Shown here in pieces: positions 5,996-14,700 of a DNA stretch of 23,110 nt (within the stretch, counting starts at the first letter, position 1; every line of letters starts with the position of its first letter). The position numbers and the translations under genes were made by a program. The stretch lies in contig CAMWRO010000016.1 of NCBI GenBank assembly GCA_947176615.1, positions 1-23,110 of the forward strand, in the 5' to 3' direction. The notes under the pieces were generated by a model. It was not told the origin of the DNA. It ran no database searches and worked only from the letters and a program-made list of their open reading frames with translations. The stretch is from an uncultured Porphyromonadaceae bacterium (GTDB lineage: Bacteria; Bacteroidota; Bacteroidia; Bacteroidales; Muribaculaceae).

Positions 5996-7762
5996 TTAGT
6001 TAAGGTCAATATCGACACCGCCGCGGAGTTGCAGCTTGATTTCGGTGAATCGGAGGGCCTGCTTGATATTAAGCGGCACGCCGATAAAGTCAGGTGACGA
6101 AGTGGCATCGAAATCAAACTCGATTCCGTCAAGCTCGCCCATGTTGGCAGCCGTAGACTTGAGAGTGACTGTCAGGAGTGATTTTGACGGATTCCCGAGA
6201 TTGCCTGCGGTTACGGTACCGTCGACAGTCGCGGTAATATCGGTCAGCACATTTCCGGCCGGGTCGATGCCGTGCACTTTGGGAACCATGTTCAGCGGGG
6301 CGGTATTCTCAACGGCGATGGTAGCGACGACTTCCTTGAAATTATATTTGTCAAGGTCGCTGTCCCATCCGTTGTCACTGGTAGTGTAGGTGAATTTCAG
6401 ATCGGGACCGAAAGCAAGAGGAATGATTGCCTTATAGTTGACCATGAAATCATAGATAGTGCCGAGCCGGAATTGATATACCTTGTTCTGAGGTACGATG
6501 GCGGTTATCGACGACATCTCGATGCGGTCAGGTATAGTGGTGATAAGGTCGCCCAGACCGGGGACTTTCACATTGACCTCGCCGGCAGCGACATCGGCAC
6601 CCTCGCCGAGACGCGACAGGCAGATGACGGTTGTCGAGTTGCCGCGAACCAGAACGGCATCAGTTCCATGCTCGTCACCGACCCACACTTCAACCGGAGT
6701 CTTGCCCGAGTAAAAACCTTCGAGCTTGCCGTTGATATTGACATCGACAGGCGACGTGTTGCGCACGACAAGATTGATGCGGGGGTTCTCGATGTCGAGA
6801 TTGTTGCCTTCTTCCATGAGGAAGTCGGGCACGTCGCTGATGGTGAATGAGGTGGGGTCAACGGTAATGTCGGGATTCACACATCCTGTAAATCCGGTGA
6901 TGACGGCGGTTGTCATCGCGGGACGGGCAGTGAGGCTCACACGGGTCGACTCGCCGAGAGCGAGGGAACCGTTGTCAATCGACACGCGTCCGTTAGACAC
7001 AATCGACGGCTGCAGGTTGAAATGTCCGGGAGCATAGAGACCTTCGCCGGGACCTGCATTTTCAAGATTTATATTGGTCACAGTCACTGACAGCAACAGT
7101 TTCTGTCCGGCATTTACGACCTTTTCATCGTTAAACACAAGGATGTGGTTATCCTTGATACCGCAACCGTCATTAAGGTTGTTCTGAATTGTCCACCCGT
7201 CGGGGAACGCAATTTCAAATCCGCGCTCGATAAAAATAGAGCCGTGATAGTTGTCAAGAGCCGTGAAACTCAGCTCGATGTTGAGCTTGATGTCGACATC
7301 GGCCTGTTGCAGGCTGACGAGCTGCCGGTCAACATTGTCATCCCTGAGGTCGAGGTCATTGGTAAGATTGACCACGTCGGCACTGACGCGCACGTCATTA
7401 CCGACACCGACGAAATTCAGCTCGATATCAGAGCTTGCAGCCGCAAGGTCACTGAGCGTAACCTCGTCGATTTTAAATGTCGAGGGGGAGGCGGTTCCAT
7501 CCTGAACGAGCACATAGTCACCCTCCTCAAGCCCGTATTCCAACCCGACGGGTTTAATCGAGCTGTTGGCATCGAGGTTAAGAATCTGCTCCATCGTATA
7601 AGGCTCAGTACTGCTGGGAGGGAGCGTAAGGTTACCACCGACGTTGATTGTCATGTCAATGTCTTTGGACAGGTCATAGTCATTATCGACACATGATGCC
7701 AAAGCCAAAACCGACACAGCAGCCAATGTGGCGCAACAACGACCATAAATCGCTTTTTTCAT
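5996..7762 (-). CDS. Large Bacteroidales lipoprotein, operon partner of the DUF5723 protein
   Basis: A 588-residue lipoprotein. The N-terminus has a basic start, a hydrophobic stretch and the lipobox LASC with the modified Cys at residue 24. The Cys is followed by acidic residues (VDNDYD), the kind of sequence that directs Bacteroidetes lipoproteins to the cell surface. The segment DYDLSKDIDMTINVGG is a recurrent start in Bacteroidales lipoproteins encoded next to DUF5723 proteins. The remainder is beta-rich with repeated polar Ig-like stretches (for example PRINLVVRNTSPVDVNINGK and ATIAVENTAPLNMVPKV) and no catalytic motif I can see. It is first in a two-gene operon. Probably an outer-membrane anchored structural or binding protein; function unknown. 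Confidence 0.75.
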   Translation of the reverse strand: MKKAIYGRCCATLAAVSVLALASCVDNDYDLSKDIDMTINVGGNLTLPPSSTEPYTMEQILNLDANSSIKPVGLEYGLEEGDYVLVQDGTASPSTFKIDEVTLSDLAAASSDIELNFVGVGNDVRVSADVVNLTNDLDLRDDNVDRQLVSLQQADVDIKLNIELSFTALDNYHGSIFIERGFEIAFPDGWTIQNNLNDGCGIKDNHILVFNDEKVVNAGQKLLLSVTVTNINLENAGPGEGLYAPGHFNLQPSIVSNGRVSIDNGSLALGESTRVSLTARPAMTTAVITGFTGCVNPDITVDPTSFTISDVPDFLMEEGNNLDIENPRINLVVRNTSPVDVNINGKLEGFYSGKTPVEVWVGDEHGTDAVLVRGNSTTVICLSRLGEGADVAAGEVNVKVPGLGDLITTIPDRIEMSSITAIVPQNKVYQFRLGTIYDFMVNYKAIIPLAFGPDLKFTYTTSDNGWDSDLDKYNFKEVVATIAVENTAPLNMVPKVHGIDPAGNVLTDITATVDGTVTAGNLGNPSKSLLTVTLKSTAANMGELDGIEFDFDATSSPDFIGVPLNIKQALRFTEIKLQLRGGVDIDLN

Positions 7763-7885
7763 AACAAAATTATTGGTTTATAGTATAAATCACATAAGAT
7801 AAAAGAGATCTTGGGAGTGTGTCTTTAGTGTCTAATAAAATAATACACAAGCTTATCCCTGACTCAAAAATCGGCATTTGAGACA

Positions 7886-7893
7886 CAAAGTTA
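7886..7893 (-). promoter_or_regulatory. -7 promoter box of the lipoprotein/DUF5723 operon
   Basis: The minus strand reads TAACTTTG, matching TAnnTTTG. The box ends about 123 bp before the ATG at 7762, implying an unusually long leader of roughly 115 nt compared with the short leaders elsewhere in the window. Confidence 0.5.
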
Positions 7894-7947
7894 GCAAAAA
7901 AAATCAAAATAGAATATCCAAATGCAAATTTATCCAAAAATAGATTG

Positions 7948-7955
7948 TATCTTGC
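7948..7955 (+). promoter_or_regulatory. Weak candidate promoter box of the nitroreductase gene
   Basis: TATCTTGC differs from TAnnTTTG by one missing T and lies 22 bp upstream of the ATG at 7978. It is the closest match in the 215-bp divergent intergenic region on this strand. Confidence 0.3.
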
Positions 7956-7977
7956 ATTAAATTTTGAATATCACATT

Positions 7978-8724
7978 ATGGAAAAAGAACAATATTTTTC
8001 AACCCGGCGCACTATCAGGCATTATGATTCAGACCGGCATATCAGCGATGCTGAACTGACGCGGATGATCGAGCTCGCCGCGCAGGCCCCCAACACAGGA
8101 AACATGCAGCTCTACAGCGTTATCGTCACCCGTGACGAGGATGCCAAAAAGCGTCTCGCGCCGGCTCACTTCAACCAGCCTTCGGCCACCGGTGCTGATG
8201 TCGTGCTGACTTTCTGCGCCGATTTCAACCGTTTTGAGAAATGGTGCGAAGCCCGCAACGCGCAACCGGGATATGACAACTTCCAGTCACTGATGTGGGC
8301 GGTCATCGACACGACCATTTTTGCGCAGCAGTTCTGCACGATTGCCGAGATGAACGGTCTCGGCACCTGTTATCTCGGAACGACAACCTATAATGCCCCG
8401 ATGATTGCCGACATCCTCGGACTGCCGTCGCGGGTGGTGCCCGTGGTGACACTGACGGTAGGCTATCCCGCCTCCGATGCCGAAATCTCGGACCGCATCC
8501 CCGTGGAAGGAATAATGCACAACGAGCGCTACGAGGACTATGACACCGCCCGCATCAACGCATTGTATCACGAAAAGGAACAGCGCGAGGACTCAAAGCG
8601 GTTTATTGCCGAGAATAATAAGGAAACGCTCGCACAGGTGTTTACCGACGTGCGTTATACCCGTGATGCCAACGAGCATTTCTCGGAGGTCCTGAGCGAA
8701 TTTATCAAAAAACAGGGATTCTGA
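7978..8724 (+). CDS. Nitroreductase family NAD(P)H-dependent flavin oxidoreductase
   Basis: A 248-residue cytoplasmic enzyme of the nitroreductase superfamily. The N-terminal FSTRRTIRHYDS (7-18) carries the Arg residues that bind FMN phosphate, and LAAQAPNTGNMQLYSVIV (33-50) is the second FMN-binding block. The central GLGTCYLGTT and the GYPASDAEISDRIPVEGIMH segment fit the NfsA/FRase-I-like subgroup, which is usually around 240-250 residues. It would act as an FMN-dependent, NADPH-preferring dimer reducing nitro- or quinone-type compounds or flavins; the physiological substrate cannot be read from sequence. I chose the ATG at 7978 rather than the in-frame ATG at 7945 because family homology begins there. 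It is a single-gene unit, divergent from the lipoprotein operon and closed by a terminator at 8745. Confidence 0.85.
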   Translation: MEKEQYFSTRRTIRHYDSDRHISDAELTRMIELAAQAPNTGNMQLYSVIVTRDEDAKKRLAPAHFNQPSATGADVVLTFCADFNRFEKWCEARNAQPGYDNFQSLMWAVIDTTIFAQQFCTIAEMNGLGTCYLGTTTYNAPMIADILGLPSRVVPVVTLTVGYPASDAEISDRIPVEGIMHNERYEDYDTARINALYHEKEQREDSKRFIAENNKETLAQVFTDVRYTRDANEHFSEVLSEFIKKQGF

Positions 8725-8744
8725 ACCAACTGTAATGTACAACA

Positions 8745-8778
8745 AAAAAAGGGAGGCCGTCAACGGCCTCCCTTTTTT
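8745..8778. terminator. Bidirectional terminator between nitroreductase and giant protease genes
   Basis: A perfect 15-bp inverted repeat pairs 8745-8759 with 8764-8778 around a 4-nt loop. It has a GGGAGGCCG core flanked by six A on the left and six T on the right, so it provides a U-run on both strands for these convergent genes. Confidence 0.92.
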
Positions 8779-8796
8779 ATCGGGAATGGAAGAAGA

Positions 8797-11700
8797 TTAC
8801 TTCTTGATGACAGTCACGGTGGTGTCAACACCCGGGGCGGTCACCTTCAGGAAGTAGATTCCGGCGGGTGATGCGGCAAGGGGCACTACGACAGTCGACC
8901 CTGAGGTCACAGCCTTCTTGCCGACATAGAGCTGACGGCCGGCGGCATCGTAGAGGGCAAATGTCGCCTCCTCGGCCATGAACGCGCAACGGGCGTGAAT
9001 GTCACCGACCACGGGGTTAGGCATTACCTTCACAAGACCGGCAGCGCCGTCGGCATCGATGTCGTTGATGCCCGACTGCTCGCTCACGATGAGTGAAAGC
9101 GTGCAGGTTGCGGTGGCGCCTGAGGGGTCAGTGGCTGTAACGACAGCCTTGGCGTTGCCGACACGCTCTCCGAGGAAGATAACCCCGGCGGGAGTGGTAT
9201 AGGCGGTGACAGGACTGTTCTCGCCGTTGAAATCAAACTGATAGGTGAGGATGTCACCATCGGGATCGCTAAAGAGGTCCTTGAAGCCGACAACCTCGCT
9301 CATCGCGCCCTTGGCAATAGTGATTTCACGCTCGGCAGCCACAGCCTCGGGAGCACGGTTGACATGCTCGACGACATACAGAACCGAGAGTTCCGATTCA
9401 TGAAGGGCACGGTCAACGGCTGTAAGGGTGAAGTTATACACGTCGTTGCCCTGACCAAACTCGGGAGCAATCTCGACATTGACGTTAACCGGGGCAGTCG
9501 CATTCAGAACCTGATAAAGGTTGCGTTCCTCGTCAAACGAAATGTCGGGGGTGTCGCCTTCGGCCGCAGTCACGTCCTTGACGCGGGCAATGCCCGACGG
9601 GTCGTCAAAGCGGAACTGCATGTCATCACCGTCAGGATCGCTCAGAGTCAGTGTCACGTCGGTGACTTCGCCTTCCTTAGCCAAAAGGAGCGACTCGGGA
9701 CCAACGATGACAGGCGAGCCGTTGCGGTCAAGTGTCAGCGGCATGTTGACAACAGGCATGAAGGGGTCATTGCTTCTGATGACGAGGACAGCACGGTTGC
9801 CTTTCTCCATCGGGGCGGCCGCAGCGTTAAAGCGCACTTTGACAGTGGCGGTCTCTCCGACTTCGACTACACCGCTCAGAGGCTGATTTTCGGGAAGGCT
9901 TACCCACGGCTCGCCGGGAACAGTTTCAAGACACGATACGGCATAACCGATAGAGCCATACTGGTCGGCATAGGTCATAGCCGGGTCATACCATCCGGTT
10001 TCCTCGGTATAGGCTGCATAAATCGCTTCCTTGGCAGCATCCTGCTTGGCCACGAGGATGGCAGGCAATTCAACACCGACAGGGTAAGTGACGCGGACAA
10101 AGAAATCTTCTCCGCTATCGACAAACACTGCATGATTGAGCGGGATGGCGATGAAACGGGCGTAGGGGCTTGTCGCCGTAGTGAGGGTTGTAACACCACG
10201 GCCCAGAATCTGGCTGCCGCCGGGGTTGTCGCCCTTGACAATCTCAACCTTCACGACAGGATTTTCAACCTTTGCCGTGTAAACAGGGAGATAGACATGG
10301 GAGATGTTGAAACCGTTTTCGGGGGCAACGAAATAGGTCGCGCCGATAAATGCCTGAGACACGGAACCGCTACCAAACTGGTAGTTGTTGCCATTGGCAA
10401 TCGAGGGATAGAACATTCCGCGCAGGTATTTCATATCCTGAGGCAGGTCAAGGTAGTTGTCGGTCGTGCCTACATCAAACGGTGTAATCATACCCTTCAC
10501 GCGTGCGACTTCCAGAGAGTCGGTCACGGGAGCGAGACGTTTTGACAACATCGGAGCGATGGGGTCATCGCCGAAACCGGGCTCGACGGTCTCACCGACG
10601 CCGGTGGGGTCGAGACGCAGCTCGTAGGTGAGCTTGTAGGCGCCATTCTCGTTGGATATGACGATGGGTTCCTCGACAACGTAGTCGTCAGTAGGAGCGA
10701 CAACGGCGACTTCCTCGCGGTCGAGCATCATCGACGGGGGCGGGGTGACTGTATACTTGAGAGTGACAGTCTTTTCACGCGGCGTGTCATCACCGGCAAC
10801 AACATAGGTAAACACGAGGGGAACCACATATTCTCCCGGAGTCATGTTGATTTCATAATTCATCATCGGCACGTCAAAGTAGATCGGATTGGATCCCACT
10901 TCGATAGGCTCGTCATAGAATTGCGACCAAGACATCAAGTTGGTGCGGTCAGTGGTCCAGAACAGGTTGAAGAAGGGCTCGAAATAAGTTCCGCCAAGCC
11001 ATTCATCCTCATATTCCATACCGGGACCGTTGTTCCGGATGTTTACAATGGTGAACGGAGCCGTACCAGCATTGCGCACGGTAAACTCGACATCATACAT
11101 CGCACCCTGCTGACCAAGCGGACCGGGGTTGACAGTCTCGATATATCCCATTACATTCTCGACGGCGATGTCATCGGGCCAAACGGGAGCAGCCTCACCA
11201 TTGACAGTCAGAGAAACGGGAATTTCAATGCGCTCGCTGGCAGGCACGTTGGTGTTGACATGCAGAGTGGTGGCGTATTCACCGGCCATCTTGTCGCCGA
11301 AAACGCTGACATTTACAGTTTCCGATGCACCCGGTGCGACAGTGCGTTCCTCGACAGGAGAGAAGAACACGGCTGTACCGAATCTGATGTAACGGTCAGA
11401 GATTGAGAAACCGTCACGGCCATTTTCGCTGGAGATACCGGCAACACCGTAGGTCGAGAAGATGACTGCATCAGATGAGAGGGGAGTGTACTGGAACTTG
11501 AACGATCCGTCGGCATTGAGAATCAACTGGAAACATACGCCGAAGTTCATCGAGTTGCCATATTCCATGAACGAGACAACCATCTTGTCATCGAAGGCAC
11601 GATAATAGGTACCGGCGGTGCGTGTCTCATCCATCGAGTGCTGGCCCCAGTAGGGAGCAATAATGTTGGTGAACACAGTCTCGCCGGGAAGCTCGGCCGG

Positions 11701-14700
11701 AGGCACAGGCCATATATTGTCATCGTTACGCTTGGTAAACGATACAAAGCCTGAGTTGTAGACATACATCTTATTGTACTTCTTGCCGTAGAAGGGGAAT
11801 TCAAACGGCAGTTCCACCTCGATATAGTCGTGGGCGACGTAATAAGAGATATCGTGATGCACGGTAGCCTCGTCAGACAGGATGTCAATCCACTCCATCT
11901 TGATGTTTTCGTCATCAAGCGAGGTCGAGTAGGTGTAAGAAACCTTGCTCGCAGCCGCACCATCGACTCCGAAAGAAACCATCGGGTCGGGAGAAATCGA
12001 GTAAACGAGAGGCTCGTCACCGTTATTGGTGATGGTGAGAGGACACTCGGCGTTATTTCCGCTTTCTACGGTCTCTACAATCGAGGCATAGCTGAGGTCG
12101 GCAGTCGGTACACCGATGACTGTTCCGTGGAGTGTAACGTCGGCATCACCGGCCGAGGTCGAGATTGTAACAACGTCGGTCAGGTCGCGCGAAACCGAAG
12201 TGGGCACCGAAAGAATCACGTCTTTTGACATACCGGCTTCGACGGTCACGGGCAACTGGATGTTGGTTGTGAACAGGCTGTTCTTCATTGTTACCGCGTT
12301 GATTGTCATTGCGGCATTTCCGTTGTTCTTGACGGTTACAGGCACTTTGACATCGGCAGTGCGGAACACCTTGCCGAAATCAATATCGGAGACAACCTCC
12401 AGTCCGGGACGGAGTGACTCGCCGGTAATCGTAGCGTTAAAGCGGATGAATGAAGTCGAGTTGGTCGGGTCGTTGCTCATGACAGCAAGATTGTTGAACG
12501 ACTCGCCGGCATACATCGAAGCATTGGCCTTGAGAGTGGCAACCACGTTTATTTCCTCGCCGGGGTTGACCATGCCGAATGCAGGCTCTACCGCAGTGAT
12601 GAAATTGGGCTTGGGAGCCTCGAAACGTATAGCCGAACCGCTCATGACATTTGTGTATCGGAGCATCTCGGGTGTCTGCACTTCACTATAGATGTCAACC
12701 ATGTCAGCCGAAGTGTAGACAATCGGGTCGGCATCAGACGGGTCGCAAAGTCCCACGAAAAGATTCGAGCCGCTCTGGAACAGGCCCCAAGGATTATAGT
12801 CGTCCATGTAAACCTCGACATCCCCGTTGCCCGACAGGGCGATGTGGAACGAAATGGGGGTATAGTCCTGATCATACACGAGTGCAAGCACGTCGATGAA
12901 CTTGACAATGAACTTTCCGTCAAGACGAGAATAAACGACCTTGGATGACGGGCCCATGACAAGACCGCGACCGTGGGCGCAAATCATGCCGGTACCGGGA
13001 ACACCGTTGGCGGTAGGAGTCAGCGGCGGGAACAGGTGGTTCTCGCTGATTGCGAATTGCAGACCGCCGTAATTGTTGACATATACCTTATTATATACAC
13101 GTCCGAAATAGGGGAAATCAAATCCGAGATCGATTTCGTTGCTGTAGCTGTTTACACCAGAGAACTGGGATGTGATATCGACAGCGGCGATAAGATCGGG
13201 ATTGCCGTCATATTCAAATGTATTGTCACCGGCTATATTGGTGAGGATTGTGTAGCCGAAACGGTGAATGTCAGATGACGCACCCTCAACCGACTCGGTC
13301 GAATAACGCGGGAATACAAATTCCAGCGGGTAGCGTCCCTGATTGGAAATCTTGAATCCCATAGCAACAGGGTCGGCATCAACGTCAAGCTCGCCGGCAT
13401 CGATTACCTGCGGGTCAATCGCAATCTTGGCGGGATCGGTAGCCACGCCTCGCAGAGTCACGCGGAACGTGTTGCCGTTTCCATCGACAAAATTAACCGT
13501 ACCCGTGTGGTCACCCGCGCTCTTGGGAGTATAGGAACACTCGAAACGGGTCTTGGTGCGGGCGGGGAAACCGCTCTGCACATAGTCAGGTCCGACAAAA
13601 TGCTCTGAGCTTGTGGAAATCTTGTCAGAATAAATTCCGGGGCTCCACTGGCTGCCTGAGAATGAGCCGTAACCCTTGTTGAACACCTCGATTGTCAGAG
13701 TCTTGGTCTGACCGACAAGGAGACTGCCGAAATCGACAATCTTGGGAACCTGCATCTCGGGGCTGTTGCCGCTGACAGCGACAGTTACGGGAACAGAAAG
13801 ATCGGTTGCCTCGGTCTCGTTGGAATTGAAACGGAGATTGAATTTATAGGTTCCGTTGACAAGATGGCTGGTGGAATTGGACACCGTTACCTCTTGCTTT
13901 TCGCCCTTGGCCACGACACCTTCAGCGGGATTGAGCACAAGCAGCTCGCTCCAGTCGGGGTTGAGGCTCAACGGGTCAATGGCCCATGTGAGTTCAGAAA
14001 CAATCGATTCATAAGGACTGCCCTTGAGGGCCTCGTCGAGGCGGCTCCAAGTCTTGCCCATGTCATTGCTCATGTAGCTGTAGCGCGACACGTCGCCGGC
14101 TTTGGAGTAGGCGATGCCGAGGGGATAAGGCTCCACGACTTCGTCGGTGATGGGGGCGAAATGGACAGCAATCCAGAATGATTCTCCCGGCTGGAAGAAC
14201 AGCTGCTCGGGAAGGGCCATATTTCCGCCATAGTAGAAGTACTGTGGTTCAAACGAGCTGATGACAGATGCGGTTGTCAACGAGCCGTCACCTTTAAGAA
14301 TCTGAATGACGGGGTTGACACCGTTGGCTCCTTGAATGCGGATATGAGTGAGGTTGAAACCTTCGGGGTAAGTGGCAGCATCAACACTGAACCACTGGGC
14401 CATAGAGTTGGGAAGGTTGCGGTCCACCTCACCGATGGCGTGCCAGTAGTCGTTATAGTAGGCCAACGACTTGGGATAGTCCGAAGCCTCATATTCGTCG
14501 GGGTTCAGGTAGCGTGTCGCATCGGCCTTGGCCTTAGACTTGGACGAGCCGCCTACTTTTCCCTTATAGGAGACAACGTTAGCGGGTCTCGGAGTCGAGA
14601 AGCTGCTTGCCTGCACCGAGACAGTGCGCTTGAACGCCGACCAGCGCAACAGGCCTTCGGCCTCGTTGGTGATGTTGAACGACGCGCTGCCCACGGGAGC

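Noticed and set aside
9364..10545. 393-residue plus-strand open frame inside the giant protease gene, with others at 15706-16614 and 17778-18728
   Set aside because: These are long antisense frames produced by the codon bias of high-GC minus-strand genes. Their translations lack recognisable domains, and the sense frames have clear motifs.
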